Positions 10,449 through 23,300 are shown, counted from the first letter of the stretch. The stretch is 64,000 nt of DNA from Brassica napus (GCF_020379485.1 NC_063452.1:6613065-6677064), one strand, 5' to 3'. Made by a program: numbers and translations. Notes: a model not told the origin generated them from the sequence alone.

Positions 10449-11260
10449 CGATTATGGACACATAGTCTATCCCGGAGATTTCAAGAGCTGATTGGAAAGG
10501 AAAAAATTTAACTCTCAATCCGCCTTAAAAAAAAAAAATCCTCCTCTCAACAAAAGAAAAGTACAAAAGATAGAGAAGCATCGAGAGACTGATCATGCTT
10601 TGATCAGATTAGGGCTTGAGTAATCTAGGACTTCTCCTTTAAGATTACCATTAACATCGCAAGGAGAGAACGGTTACTCCCGTACAAACTTATCTATGTA
10701 TCTATTGTTTATAGCATTAAAACCTTATTTTTTTCTTATTCGATCAAAAAATGTTTTGATGCTATAAACAAAATAAAACAATTTAATAAAATGATGATAA
10801 TAATAAAATTCAAGAAAAATAACTAACAAAAACAATTGTTAATTATGGTGTGATTAATATACAAATTTACTCAAGACTGTATACTATCTTTTATATATAA
10901 CTGCATGTACTTGTAAAATTGTTAAATAAGCATAATTATGAAAATAATAGATAAAGAATAATTTGTAAAAGCAATGGATAAAAAGATTAAGTTAAAGTTA
11001 AAAATGTTGATAAATACATATAAAACATTGGTTAGCCTTTAAATATTAGTGAAGTATGAGTTAAGAAATTTTTTTTAACAAAAACAAAAAAACTTTTTAA
11101 AACCAACACCACAAAAATAAAACATTTAATAAATATGTATATTTTTAATTTTATATTAAATAAATGCTCAAAGCCAAGGTTTATTTTTCGATTTAGTAGG
11201 CACGGCACCTAGTAATAATTCGTTCGTACGAGTTCAATATCTCCTCACTCTCTATCTCGA
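10449..11260. other. AT-rich spacer upstream of the subtilase
   Basis: No gene is visible. The sequence is AT-rich with homopolymer runs. The last 50-100 bases become CT-rich and lead into the subtilase core promoter. Confidence 0.55.
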
Positions 11261-11263
11261 CTC

Positions 11264-11270
11264 TATATAA
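11264..11270 (+). promoter_or_regulatory. TATA box of subtilase gene
   Basis: TATATAA sits 43 bases before the subtilase ATG in a CT-rich context, at a plausible distance from a start site in the short leader around 11295. Confidence 0.6.
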
Positions 11271-11312
11271 ACTCTCTCGCATATTCACATATTCCACACA
11301 ACTTCACAAAAC

Positions 11313-13592
11313 ATGTCTTCTTCGTTTCTCTCCTCCACTGCTTCCTTCCTTTTTGTTCTTCTCTACATTGGTTCCTTCCACGTCTCCGATGGAGCTCAAC
11401 AAGGAACATACATCGTTCACATGGCGAAATCTCAGATGCCCTCGAGCTTCGACCACCACTCTCTCTGGTACGAGTCCTCTCTCAAGTCCATCTCAGAATC
11501 TGCTGAAATGCTCTACACTTACAACAATGCGATTCACGGATTTGCCACTCGGCTTACTCCCGAAGAAGCTGACTCGCTCAAGACTCAACCAGGTGTCATC
11601 TCCGTTCGACCAGAGCAGCGGTATGAGTTACACACCACTCGGACTCCACTATTCCTCGGCCTCGGCGTACACAACTCCGGCCTGTTCCCTGAAACCGGTC
11701 CAGGCAGCGACGTCGTCATCGGAGTTCTCGACACAGGTGTTTGGCCAGAGAGCAAAAGCTTCTCGGACGAAGGATATGGTCCTATTCCGTCTACCTGGAA
11801 AGGCGAATGCGAGGCTGGGACAAAATTTACCACTTCCCTCTGTAACCGCAAACTAATCGGAGCTAGATTCTTCGTTTGTGGTTATGAAGCAGAGTATGGA
11901 CCAGTGGACGAATCTAAAGAGTCGAGATCGCCTAGAGACGACGACGGTCACGGAACACACACAGCTTCAACCGCGGCTGGATCCATCGTGGAAGGAGCTA
12001 ATCTTTTGGGCTTCGCTAACGGGACGGCTCGTGGGATGGCTTATCGCGCTCGAGTGGCTGTTTACAAAGTTTGTTGGAAACCTCAATGCTTCAGCTCAGA
12101 TGTTTTAGCTGGAATCGATAAAGCCATCGAAGATAATGTCAACGTTCTGTCGTTATCTCTTGGCAAAAGAAACAGAGATTATACTAACGATGTTGCCATG
12201 GGAGCATTCTCGGCCATGGAAAGAGGGATCTTTGTTTCCTGCTCTGCTGGTAATGATGGTCCCAGCCCATCCAGCTTATCGAATGTAGCTCCATGGATTA
12301 CTACTGTTGGTGCTGGTACATTAGATCGTGATTTTCCGGCACTAGTGACTCTTGGCAACGGGAAGAGTTATATTGGAGCTTCCTTGTTTAAAAAAGATGC
12401 TCTTCCGCCTACACTGTTGCCGTTTGTTTACGCCGGGAGTGCTAGTAACAATGCTACTTATGGAAAATTTTGTCTCTCCGGAACACTAATTCCGGAGAAG
12501 GTATATGGGAAGATCGTGATGTGCGAGAAAGGAGAGAATGATAGAGCTGAGAAAGGAGAGGTGGTGAAAGCTGCTGGTGGACTCGGAATGATTCTGCCGA
12601 ATAGGGCGAATAGGGGAGAAGAGCTTGCCGCAAAGGCCCATGTGTTACCGGCGACCACTGTGGGACAAAAAGCCGGTGACATTATCCGGCGCTACGTCAA
12701 GACGGATCCGAGTCCGACCGCTTCGATTGTGATCCAAGGAACGGTCGTCAAAGTCAAGCCCTCTCCTGTGCTTGCAGCTTTCAGCTCGCGAGGACCTAAT
12801 CCCATAACGCCAAACATTCTCAAACCGGACTTGATCGCTCCTGGAGTCAATATCCTCGCCGCATGGACCGGAGCTCTAGGACCTTCCGGACTCGCTTCCG
12901 ATACTAGCCGCGTGGAATTCAACATCATCTCAGGAACGTCCATGTCTTGCCCTCATGTGAGCGGTTTAGCGGCTCTTCTCAAATCAGTGCATCCAGATTG
13001 GAGCCCGGCGGCAATTCGATCAGCTCTCATGACGACCGCTTACAATACCTACAAAGACGGAAAACCATTGCTCGACATCTTAACGGTAAAACCTTCAACA
13101 CCATTCGGGCACGGTGCAGGACACGTATCACCTGCGACGGCCATCAGTCCAGGACTCATCTACGATCTAACGACTAAGGATTATATAGATTTCCTCTGCG
13201 CATTGAATTACAATTCGTCGCAGATAGGATGCGTGACGAGAGGCAATTACGCTTGCGATCCAAGAAAAATGTACTCCGTCGCTGATCTAAACTATCCGTC
13301 CTTCTCAGTTAGCGTCCACGGGTCCGGAGGCACGTACAAGTACACACGCACGGTCACAAACGTGGGAGGAGCTGGTTCGTACACGGTTAAAGTAATCTCT
13401 GAGACAGCAGCAGTCAAGATTTCGGTTGAACCGGCGGTTTTGAATTTCAAAAAAGTGAATGAGAAGAAATCGTACTCGGTTACGTTTACCGTTGTCTCAT
13501 CCATGGCGCCAAGGTCTAACAGCTTCGGGAGCATTGAATGGTCAGATGGGAAACACGTGGTGGCCAGTCCCGTGGCGATTAGCTGGACATAG
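11313..13592 (+). CDS. SBT1.7-like: Subtilisin-like serine protease (SBT1.7/ARA12-like)
   Basis: A secreted plant subtilase (peptidase S8, SBT1 group), 759 aa without introns, as in Arabidopsis ARA12/SBT1.7, which acts in the cell wall and is needed for seed mucilage release. Visible parts: a signal peptide (about residues 1-28); an I9 inhibitor propeptide (TYIVHMAKSQMPSSF to the HTTRTP junction near residue 108); and the catalytic residues D140 (VLDTGVW), H213 (DGHGTHT), N314 (SAGNDGP, oxyanion) and S543 (GTSMSCPH). A PA insert lies at about 370-480 and an Fn3-like C-terminus contains TRTVTNVGG and ends VASPVAISWT. The N-terminus MSSSFLSSTA and the whole length match ARA12 from memory. It differs at several loops, so it could be a diverged paralog rather than the strict ortholog. 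All catalytic residues are intact. Confidence 0.95.
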   Translation: MSSSFLSSTASFLFVLLYIGSFHVSDGAQQGTYIVHMAKSQMPSSFDHHSLWYESSLKSISESAEMLYTYNNAIHGFATRLTPEEADSLKTQPGVISVRPEQRYELHTTRTPLFLGLGVHNSGLFPETGPGSDVVIGVLDTGVWPESKSFSDEGYGPIPSTWKGECEAGTKFTTSLCNRKLIGARFFVCGYEAEYGPVDESKESRSPRDDDGHGTHTASTAAGSIVEGANLLGFANGTARGMAYRARVAVYKVCWKPQCFSSDVLAGIDKAIEDNVNVLSLSLGKRNRDYTNDVAMGAFSAMERGIFVSCSAGNDGPSPSSLSNVAPWITTVGAGTLDRDFPALVTLGNGKSYIGASLFKKDALPPTLLPFVYAGSASNNATYGKFCLSGTLIPEKVYGKIVMCEKGENDRAEKGEVVKAAGGLGMILPNRANRGEELAAKAHVLPATTVGQKAGDIIRRYVKTDPSPTASIVIQGTVVKVKPSPVLAAFSSRGPNPITPNILKPDLIAPGVNILAAWTGALGPSGLASDTSRVEFNIISGTSMSCPHVSGLAALLKSVHPDWSPAAIRSALMTTAYNTYKDGKPLLDILTVKPSTPFGHGAGHVSPATAISPGLIYDLTTKDYIDFLCALNYNSSQIGCVTRGNYACDPRKMYSVADLNYPSFSVSVHGSGGTYKYTRTVTNVGGAGSYTVKVISETAAVKISVEPAVLNFKKVNEKKSYSVTFTVVSSMAPRSNSFGSIEWSDGKHVVASPVAISWT

Positions 13593-14500
13593 TTGCCAAT
13601 TATGACTATAAGTTCTAAAAAGAGTAAGAAGGAAGCTTTATTGTAATTTCGTTTTTCATAACGGTTCTGTTTAGCAAAAATAGCATTTTGTATGTATCAT
13701 GAAACTTGAATATTTGATAAAAATAATAAGTTAAGACTACTTTAGTTGCAATATTGCATTAATGGTATTGGGCTTCTAAGTCTACAAATCCAAGCCCATT
13801 AATACAACATTTTTCAGCTCATATCTATGATTTTTCACTTTTGCAAGGTTTATATAATTACTAGGGTTTAGTCCGCCTTCCGCTCTACGGGCGGTGATCA
13901 AATAAATGAATAATATAAATATGACTTAAAATTTAGTAAACTTTTGAAAATTTTAAATTTAAAGTAGTGTTAAATTTATTTCTTTTTTTTATAAAGAATT
14001 TACAATCTATTTTATTATTCCAAACTACAGTTAAAAAAACGCATCATGTTTGAAAACTGGAGACGACATAAATAAAGACTCAAAGATGGGGTTAATGGTA
14101 GATGGGTCTGTTATTCTAATTCTTATGAAACTTAAAATATGTAATATTTCCCGGATAACAGATTTGACCCATTCAACGTAAAAATAATTAATAATTAATT
14201 AAGAGTTGCTAAATGGCATGATTTGCACATATGGAGAAATACAAATTAATTTTATAATAATAGATATATTTTATACTACTTTTAGTTATATAAGATAACT
14301 TTAAGGAATATTTATTGTATTAATTTGGTGATTATGTTAATCTAACGATTACAAACAGTATGATAAAAACTAAAATTTCCAGTCAATAAACTGAACCAAA
14401 CCAAATATAACTCTTCAATCATATCTACTTCACATCTGCAATATAAATTATACATCTCTTAATTACATTTTATTTTTTAAAGAAAAAACTTATATACAAA
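13593..14500. other. AT-rich spacer with an isolated minus-strand Helitron 3' end
   Basis: No gene is seen. At 13861-13890 the minus strand reads an imperfect GC-rich hairpin (CCGCCCGTAGAGCGGAAGGCGG) followed by CTAG and then T, the typical 3' end of a Brassicaceae Helitron. I found no sure partner 5' end. A TCTAATATTAAAAG at about 17256-17271 on the minus strand is a weak candidate, which would make the whole 13861-17271 region one element with others nested inside. Confidence 0.4.
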
Positions 14501-15423
14501 TATTATATATTAAAACAGAAGTCACAACTTTGATTCATGTATGATTTTTAAAAAAATGGACCTAATGGACATATTACTAGAAAGTCATGTTACATTTAAT
14601 CTATAATCTTATCATTATTATAGGTCTAATTAACTCATTTTCTAGATTATAGAAACTAAATAATATGTCTATAACACAATATTGCTACATTATAGGAATT
14701 AAATTACTATCAATCCTTTCCAAGCAAAAAAAAGTGATATGAAAACTATGTTATCAATTTTTACTTTCATATCATGTACCATCGTATTTGAAAGAGACTG
14801 CAAGGAGCAAAAATATTTTTCGAGACTTCTACACCTAATCAGGTACATTTTTAAAACTAAACTGATTTCACATTGATTTGTCTTTTGTATATAGTTCATT
14901 TACAAAATATAATTAAATGTTTAATTAAATTCTTTATAAAATTTATACACGAAGCTTTAAGTTTAGTTTTTGTTAACTTTCTTATTTTGTGAAATGTTTG
15001 ATTATCTTTGGAGATGATAATACTTTAATATTTTCCAAATTCTATTTCTATTTATTTATTCAATAATGAAATACTAATCCAACAAACAAAAAAATATATA
15101 AGAAGAAATAAACACATGTGAAAGTTTGAAACAATATATTTGATGGAGAACAAGTATACTCTAATATTATTATATTTGAACAACCTTAATATACTCGATA
15201 ATATAAATCTATGAAGCTAAAAGTTTAATTTTTTAATAACTTGTGAAAGTTTGAAACAACCAATTCAATAAAAAATATATACGTTAAAATTATTATGTTT
15301 TAAAAAGTGATAGAAACACCTCATATACATTATAATATATACTAATTTAGAATTAAAAACAAAATATTTATATAAAAATAAATGAAAACAAACATATGTG
15401 CGGTTGCGCGGATCGAGATCTAG
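14501..15423 (+). mobile_element. Non-autonomous Helitron candidate
   Basis: The start resembles the usual Brassicaceae Helitron 5' end (TATTATATATTAAAACAGAAG), though the leading TC is not clear. The end has GCGGTTGCGCGGATCGAGAT followed by CTAG (15420-15423) and a T. It is AT-rich inside and has no helicase or Rep gene, so it would depend on another element for movement. Confidence 0.5.
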
Positions 15424-15898
15424 TATCATCTTTATAAAGGGAAAAAGTTTTTGACGATGTGGTTTTTACTCTTATGATATAGGCATATAGCTCAATTGTC
15501 ATCTTTTTCTTTTAATAAAAGGCTTAGCTCAATTGTCTTTCAATCGCAAATTGTCTGCATTCATCAAATTGAATAATGGAATAAAAACCGTGTTTCTAAT
15601 GTTGATCTCATTGTTTTTAACGTATGCCTAGAGTTATTTTGAACAATAGAATAGAAAAAAATGTTACTTTATTTTGTTAAAGGATACAGTTACTATATTA
15701 TAGTTTGTGTAATTTTTTCAGCCTAGTAATATACAATAATCCAATTTCTTCACACATGTCGTACCATTAAAAACTGAAAAGGTAAAAAAGAAACTCAAAT
15801 CTAATATAATTAGATATGTTTTATGAATGGAGCTATAAATGGAATTTTACTTCCCAGTGAGATCATTCTTCTGAAAGACAAAAGGTGTTTCGACCGAA
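15424..15898. other. AT-rich spacer between two Helitrons
   Basis: I see no gene, tRNA or clear repeat here. Confidence 0.5.
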
Positions 15899-17106
15899 TC
15901 TATATTATTAAAAGAGAAGTAAAATGTTCTTACTTCATTAATTAAACTTCTTTTTTTTTCTTGTATTTTTCAGTTGCATTTATGAAATATCCTAAAACGA
16001 ATAAAACTGCCTAATTTATTATTTGTCTTTTCAGTTACATTAATGAAATATGCTTAAATGAATTTAAACTTCCTATTTTATTGTTTGTCTTTTTCAGTTA
16101 CCTTAATGAAATATCCTTAAATAAATTTGGACATAATGTCATTTAATCAACCAAAAAAACTCATGAGTTATCCTTACGTGCATAATTTTAATAATGGAGA
16201 TTTTTAAAAACGTGCATCATTAAAATATTATCTAAAACATGCAGCACTAATATATAACATGCATCAATAAAACTAGAATTTGACTGACACAATTGTACGT
16301 ATATTATTTTCAGTTGATTAAATTTAAAAATAATTATTTATTCAAAAATATTTAAGAATGGCTATATTTTTAAAAATTATATGGTATTATTTGCTCATAA
16401 CTCATTTGTCATTTGATAAATTGTTAGAAAGAAAATTATAGCATAATATAACTCAGTTGTCATTTGCTAAATTTATGGTTTTTACTTATATTTTTTATTA
16501 TTTAATTATAATATTTTAATTTTATATTTGAAAGATAAATGAATTTTCTTTCAAACAATATTTTTTTTAATGTATTTTTTAAAAAAATAATCAATTAAAA
16601 TTGTTATTATCATTGAATATCATTATTTTTGCCATAATTTGAGTTTTCGTTTACATCAAAACTTATCATATTTTAGGATAATTTTAATTTAAAATGTAAT
16701 TTTCATATTTTTCAAACAAATTCTAAAAATATTTTTTAAATATTTTGTTATAATTGTTAAAAAAATATTGAGTTGCATTTCAAATAAAAAAGTAAAGATA
16801 TTAAAAATATTCTAATTAAAATATGTAAAATTTAATATAATTTTAAGGAAATGGTCAAAATAAAAAAAATTACACATAAAATAATCATGATTTTTGTTAA
16901 CTGGGCGGATCATTATTTATATGATATCGCACACGAAAGAAAAATTTCTGTTTTTAAAATTATCTAATTAACTCTATACTCATTTTTTTATATTTTTTAT
17001 ATGATATCACACATTCGTAAAAAAATAGATAGTTTAAGATGCAAAATACATCATTTAATAAAATAAATAATTAAAAACTGAAAATTTATATCCGCGCAGG
17101 GTCTAG
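15899..17106 (+). mobile_element. Non-autonomous Helitron
   Basis: It begins TCTATATTATTAAAAGAGAAG directly after an A and ends ATCCGCGCAGGGT followed by CTAG (17103-17106) directly before a T. That is the A|T target and TC...CTAG structure expected of plant Helitrons. The 1.2-kb interior is AT-rich and non-coding, with repeated GAAATATCCTTAAAT-like segments near 15980-16130. Confidence 0.7.
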
Positions 17107-17944
17107 TAGTTGTTAAAGGCTAGGTGCATTGTCCTCTTTGTAAAATAATAGCCATATTTCTTGTTATAGTGTTTATTTTGGTCATCCAGATTATTATTCC
17201 CCAACCTGATTAGCCCCATAAGATTAGATTTTTTTTTTTTTTTTTTGAAAAAAGGGCTTTTAATATTAGATTTTCTTTCTTTGATGTTTCTCATTGCGGA
17301 TGAATTTTACATTAAAAGGTTGAGCAATTTTTGTTTCCAATCAATATAGACATTACATTTTAATCTCAGATCTTGGTGTTTATAAAATAAATCATCAAAC
17401 TAACTTTACATGAGGTAGTTTCTAATATGCTTTACCATGAATCTTCAACTAAAAACTGATATACAAAGTCAGAAACTAACAAATAGTCAACTGAAAAGGA
17501 AACACACAGTCTCAAATGCATACTACTGCCAAAACATCAATAAAAGCAGACTGCAGCAAAAACGTCAGAAGCAATAGAGTTTAAAGATAGATAGAATCGT
17601 TAGAACTCTAAAATTACTGACTGTAGAAAAGAAAAAAAATACAGAGCAAAGTGCAGAAGAAACGTCAGTCCTCTTCTTCTTTTAAGTCATTTCAAAAATG
17701 GCTCTAGGCTTTTCACAAAGATTTGCCTGCAACATTCACCGCAACATTCACAAATGTCAATCCAAATGCTCTGAGACCGAATAATTTTTGTTTTGAAACC
17801 AGGTTGCCTGATGAAGTGTTGTACATAATGTTATGGAACTAACCTGTCTTTTTGAGTAGATTCCTTTACAAAACAAATGGAGGATGGTGCCTTCAGCGAG
17901 GACTAAAGGTTATGACCCCACTATTTCTGGGAAAAATTGCATCC
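17107..17944. other. Spacer, possible 3' UTR of the minus-strand gene piece
   Basis: There is a T run at about 17229-17246 and otherwise mixed sequence. The part at 17640-17944 is less AT-rich and lies just downstream (on the minus strand) of a stop codon at 17945-17947. It may be an untranslated 3' end. Confidence 0.4.
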
Positions 17945-18036
17945 TCATGGCATTGCATTTAGACTTTGTACACCAGCTCCAGCTCTAGCTTTATGCTGCT
18001 GCAGAACGTGTTCAAAAGTGGAGACCATGTTTTCAC
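17945..18036 (-). pseudogene. Terminal exon of an unidentified gene
   Basis: On the minus strand, an acceptor-like GACTAG is followed by a frame reading ENMVSTFEHVLQQHKARAGA and then GVQSLNAMP and a stop. The peptide has normal protein composition and heptad-like spacing (F-HVLQQHKA), but I do not recognise the family. Candidate exons further right (18130-18800) could not be joined in frame. The young gypsy element sits 0.8 kb upstream of it on the minus strand, so the gene may have been cut off from its promoter. I cannot tell whether it is functional, so calling it a pseudogene is cautious. Confidence 0.4.
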
Positions 18037-18828
18037 CTAGTCAACAACCAAGAGATAAATAATGTGACAATACAGAAGAGGGATCACATAATAGGGATAA
18101 CAAAAGACATTTACTTTTCTTTAGTGTGCAGTGCCTTCAGATTATGCGCAACCGTTGATAAAAAATAGCATAATGAAAAAAGTATGGCTGCAAACCGGAA
18201 GAAAATATCACACTGGTATCTTTGACACACTATATATATGATAATTGGATTCTCTTGGGTTAAAAGCGAAACCCTTTTCTCTTAGTTTCTGGAAACGATA
18301 ATGGATTCAGATACCTGAAGGAAGAATTTTACTAATGGAGGTTAACACTAAATCTTTCGAGGTGATGCGTACAAAGGTTTTCATCGATCCCAGAAGACGT
18401 ATGAGTTTGCTAGTTCACCTTTACTAAAGCTTTAAGTAAAGGCATAGAAGCAGAGTAAAGGCATAAAAATGTGTTTTTGTCCAACATCACATTATTTTTC
18501 AAAGTAAAAATGGGTTTTTGTCGTAGCGTTTGAAGAGACGAGGCCTGTCAGAAAGGGAAAAAAAAATAAAAATATCAGGAGTTGCTAAGTGGAATTGATT
18601 AATTTGGAAAAGATTTCAGGAAAACCAGAACCTCCGAGTTGAACTGTACATCACAAGAAGTTTCGATGCTATATTTACAGTTGAAGCTTCAACCGGTTAC
18701 GGTGGGAGACGAAGAGGTGAATTGAATGCTCGAAGTGGGAGAAGTGGATTAACTACGGGCAACGCGGAGTAAAGAAATGAGGTATAGATGTTGCAGACGT
18801 TATGAAGATCGGATCGTCACAGAGTAAG
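18037..18828. other. Spacer, possible introns or 5' part of the minus-strand gene
   Basis: Base composition is less AT-rich than true spacers, and one stretch near 18130-18190 has a peptide-like frame and a GTAAAT donor-like site, but no consistent gene model results. The left copy of the gypsy target site (GAACC, 18829-18833) ends this region. Confidence 0.35.
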
Positions 18829-18833
18829 GAACC

Positions 18834-19859
18834 TGATGCGCCTCAGTACATGGATCAGCACATGGAACCAAGCCAGGATGGAGAACAGGACGATCAGATC
18901 ATTCCAACCGAGGTTCAGGCAGACGACCGTTCCAGACAGACACACCGAGCCGTGTACCGGATCGACCCGCACGCAGCCGGAAAAGAACTAAGGCTAGAAC
19001 CATGTCCAGATGACCAAACCGACCGTACCGGAGCCCGTCTTTCCCGACCAACTCGCCAAGCCAAGACTGATGGTCGAGCAGGAACCCACTTGGGTCGAGT
19101 GGAAATCGAGACAGACCATAGTCTTTCCCTTTTGGTCCGTCTGATCCGAGCCGAGTGTCCCGATGAACGTACTGATGGATCAACCGGCCAGTATGATCAG
19201 TTCTTGAATTTTGATGATCAAAATTTCTCTAAGGCACGGATTCTACAACTGTCCAAGGACTTGGGTCGTGCTGGAACCAAGTTGGCGCATGAGCCTTACC
19301 CGGCTGACCGTCCGGAACGCGCCACGCCCGTTTTGCTCCTTACCGCGAAGGAACCACTTGGTTCAGACGAACCTGGACGTTAGCCGAAGAGTCATCTTTG
19401 ACCAGATCTGGAATTTAAGAGTTTAATACATTGTCTTTCAAAATTCTAGTCAGATTCGATTTACTAAGTCTATCTTTAATACATTCATATGTCTCTTTCT
19501 ATTCCTCAAGTAGTATAAATATGTAAACACTTCTATCAATAAAATCATTCCATTTTCTTTCAACTTCTTTTTGAGTCTTTACTCTTTGTTCTTTGTTTAG
19601 AACTTTTCTAGTTTTCTTGGTGTGGCTAGCTCCAAGCGAACGCCCTTGTCCGTTGGTCTTGTGAGTCATATCAAGCAACGGTTCAAGATTGCCTCTTTGT
19701 TGGACCGGTGAGTCACATCCGGCAACAATCTGGTTCGGGAATATCAAAGGCCACTCCGCAACCTTTGTGCGACCCCTCATTCCATCAGTTCTCCTCTTGG
19801 AGTTCATATCTTTTCTCAAAATCCGGTCGAGTGATCCTTCCCTATTTTTGGGCGTATCA
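18834..19859 (+). repeat. Gypsy 5' LTR
   Basis: It starts TGATGCGCC and ends GCGTATCA. The first 550 bases carry the same open frame that forms the C-terminus of the polyprotein in the 3' LTR. That frame here (18802-19383) is a by-product and not a separate gene. A possible TATA-like site is AGTATAAATATG near 19511-19522. Confidence 0.95.
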
Positions 19860-19861
19860 AG

Positions 19862-19874
19862 TGGTATCAGAGCC
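19862..19874 (+). other. Gypsy primer-binding site (initiator tRNA-Met)
   Basis: TGGTATCAGAGCC lies two bases after the 5' LTR and complements the 3' end of initiator Met tRNA. Confidence 0.9.
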
Positions 19875-20380
19875 ACTCTTCCGGTATCTCTTTTCATTCC
19901 ATCTTTCTCAACTACCATTTTCTTCATTTACAAAAAAAAAAAAAAAAAAATAAATCTTCTTCTATCTATCTTGAATCCGGGCCCCTCATTACCATCTATT
20001 TTTTTTAAAAAAAAAAAAAAAAAAAAAAGAAAGATCTACGATTTAAAAAAAAAAAAAAGTTTCAAGTTCGATTTGTGGATTGGTGGTGGAAGAGAAAGCC
20101 TGCTGGCTGAGGAGAAATCCAGCCTTTGAGGTGGTTAAAACGGATTCCAAAAGCTAAATCTCTTATCTTTCTCTCTTTACAAAAAAAAAAAAATTATTAC
20201 CTTGTTTGCTTGAAGTTTGTCCCTTGGAATTCCTTGATTAGATCTCTTAGAACCTTGAGTATAAGACTTGTGAGTGATCAACAAAAATCTGAGAGAAACA
20301 CGTGTGTGGGTGAGATCAAAACACTTGAGAGAGTGAGGTATTTTTATCTAAAGTTTTGTGTTTAAGAAGTTTCAGGAACC
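19875..20380 (+). other. Gypsy leader with long A runs
   Basis: This untranslated stretch between PBS and gag contains at least four A homopolymers (about 19931-19949, 20009-20028, 20046-20058, 20180-20192). They may be real or partly assembly or sequencing noise. The gag ATG at 20381 is in a good context (ACCATGG). Confidence 0.6.
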
Positions 20381-23300
20381 ATGGGAAGTGAAGACGAAAG
20401 GAGCCGACCCGGAAACTCAGTGGCCGGTTTATCTAACTTGCAGATGCGAGCCTTGAATGATTCTTTTACTAACCTTATGAATGCAGGTCTTGAGCAGATC
20501 CATCTAAGGCTAGATGAGATCCAGAACAGTCAACAGCCGCGTCCTCGAACCAGAGCCAGAAGAGATCGCCCAAGGAGGCCAAACCGGTCTGATGATGAGA
20601 TCCGAGAGGAGGACTCTCATGAGGACGAGGACCGATCCATAAACCGACCTAGGAGGGGTCACAGAAACCAGGAACCAGGTGATGTCAATCCTTTTGCTAG
20701 AAATGAACGTGCTAATGATAGCTTAAGTGGATTGAAACTAAAAATCCCACCTTTTGAGGGTAAAAATGATCCTGATGTTTTTCTTGAATGGGAAAGAAAA
20801 ATTGAACATGTCTTTGATTGTCAAAACTTTTCTGAACTTAAGAAAGTTAGACTAGCTGTTACTGAATTTTCTGGCTATGCTATTAATTGGTATGATCAAG
20901 TTGTGACCCACAGGAGGAGAACAGGTGAGAGACCAATTGAGACATGGGATGAGTTTTCCATGCTGATGAGGAGACGATTTGTTCCTGCTCATTATCACCG
21001 AGATCTCCACCAGAAACTCCGATGCTTACTTCAAGGCACTAAGTCCGTGGAAGACTACCACCAGGAGATGGAAACTTTGATGATCAAGGCCGATGTAGAC
21101 GAACCCGTGGACGCCACGATGGCTAGGTTCCTTTCTGGCCTTAACCGAGACATCCAAGATCGTATGGAACTACAAGAGTATGGAACTGTGGAGCAAATGT
21201 TGCACAAAGCCATCCTGATCGAACAACAGGTCAAAAGAAAGAGCTACTCAAAGCCGGCCTTTGCTCTTAAACCGTCCTTTACTCCTAAGCCAAGTTATCA
21301 AGACAAAGGTAAGGCTTCTGCCACAACAAATACAGCTTTAAAGACTGATGCTCCTGCTCGTGTTGACAAAGGAAAAGCTATTGAGAATCCTAGCCGTGCA
21401 AGAGACATCAGATGCTTCAAGTGTCAAGGCCTAGGACACTATGCCAACAAATGTCCGAACCAAAGAGTAATGATTCTCATGGAAAATGGAGAGGTTGAGT
21501 CCGAGGACGAGCAAGAGAACAAGGAGGATCTTGGTCCTATCTTTGATGAGGAAGAGGAGTCCTTTGACTACCCACATCATGGACCACTACTTGTTGCGAG
21601 GAAGGCTTGGAACGGTCCCATCTTCGATGAGACGGACGGTCATGCTAACGGCCACACGGACGACGACCTTGGCCCGGTCTTCGACATTGATTCTGAGCCG
21701 ATCTTTGATAAGGAGGATTGCTTTGACTATCCAGCTCACGGACCACTACTGGTTACTAGACGTTCCTTGAGTGTTCAGCCCAAAACCAATGAAAAAGAAC
21801 AAAGGGAGAATCTCTTTCATTCTCGTTGTTTAATCTCTGAAAAAGTTTGTTCTTTGATCATTGATGGTGGGAGTTGTACTAATGTTGCTAGTGATACTCT
21901 TGTCAGGAAGCTAGGGCTAGCTACTCGACCTCTTTCACGTCCTTTCAGGTTGGAATGGCTCAATGAAACCGGCGAACAGTATGTCAAGGAACAAGTCACG
22001 ATCCCTCTTACCATTGGACGATATGAGGATGAAGTTGTTTGCAACGTTCTTCCTATGGACGCTTGTCACATCCTACTAGGTCGTCCATGGCAGTTTGATA
22101 AGAGAGCAGTGCATGATGGCTTCACAAACCGACACTCCTTTGACCACAAAGGAAAGAAGATCACGCTGGTGCCCTTGTCTCCATTAGAGGTTCACCAAGA
22201 TCAGGTCCAACTCAAGAAGAACCGTGACCAGGAACCTAAGCCGGACAAGCCTGAGTCATCTCAACGAAACTCCAACTTCTTCATAAAACAAAGTCAGGTT
22301 AAGAGGTCTCTTTACTCCCAAAAGCCATTTCTTTTACTTGTGTATAAAGAATCTCTTATGGCTTCACTTTCTTCTGACCTTGCACCGGAGATTCCGAGTG
22401 AGTTGCTAGATATTTTGCAGGACTTTTCTGATGTTTTTCCAGATGAGAATCCTAAGGGATTGCCACCAGTTCGAGGCATAGAACATCAGATCGATTTTGT
22501 CCCGGGAGCCTCTCTACCGAACCGGCCAGCCTATCGAACCAACCCAGTTGAAACCAAAGAACTTCAGAAGCAGGTTGGTGATCTTCTGGAGAAAGGACAC
22601 ATCAGGGAGAGCCTCAGCCCTTGTGCCGTGCCTGTCCTCCTAGTGCCCAAAAAGGACGGATCTTGGCGCATGTGTGTGGACTGCCGTGCCATCAACAACA
22701 TTACGGTAAAGTATAGGCATCCCATTCCTAGGCTTGATGACATGCTAGATGAGTTGCATGGTTCATCAGTTTTCTCTAAGATTGATTTAAAAAGTGGCTA
22801 TCACCAAATTAGAATGAAAGAAGGTGATGAGTGGAAAACTGCATTTAAGACGAAACTAGGATTGTATGAGTGGCTTGTCATGCCATTTGGTCTTACTAAT
22901 GCACCTAGCACTTTTATGCGTTTGATGAATCATATCTTGAGGTCTTTCATTGGTCATTTCGTGGTTGTTTACTTTGATGATATTCTCATCTACAGCAAGA
23001 GTCTTGATGATCATAAGATACACTTGAAATCTGTTCTTGATGTTCTACGGAAAGAAAAACTTTTTGCAAATCTTGAAAAATGCTCTTTTGGAACAGATCA
23101 CGTGGTGTTCTTAGGCTTTGTTGTAGGTGCTGATGGACTCAGAGTGGACGAGGAAAAGATCAAAGCCATCCGAGATTGGCCGAGTCCAACGACCGTGGGC
23201 GAAGTAAGAAGTTTCCATGGCCTAGCCGGCTTCTACAGACGGTTCGTCCAGGATTTCAGTACCATAGCCGCTCCGCTTACTGAGGTAATCAAAAAGAACG

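Noticed and set aside
15899..17106. Coding capacity of the Helitron (Rep/helicase)
   Set aside because: No open frame of useful length and no helicase motif; it is a non-autonomous element.
18802..19383. Separate 193-codon gene at the left end of the gypsy element
   Set aside because: Apart from its first 11 codons, which lie outside the element, it is the 5' LTR copy of the polyprotein C-terminus.
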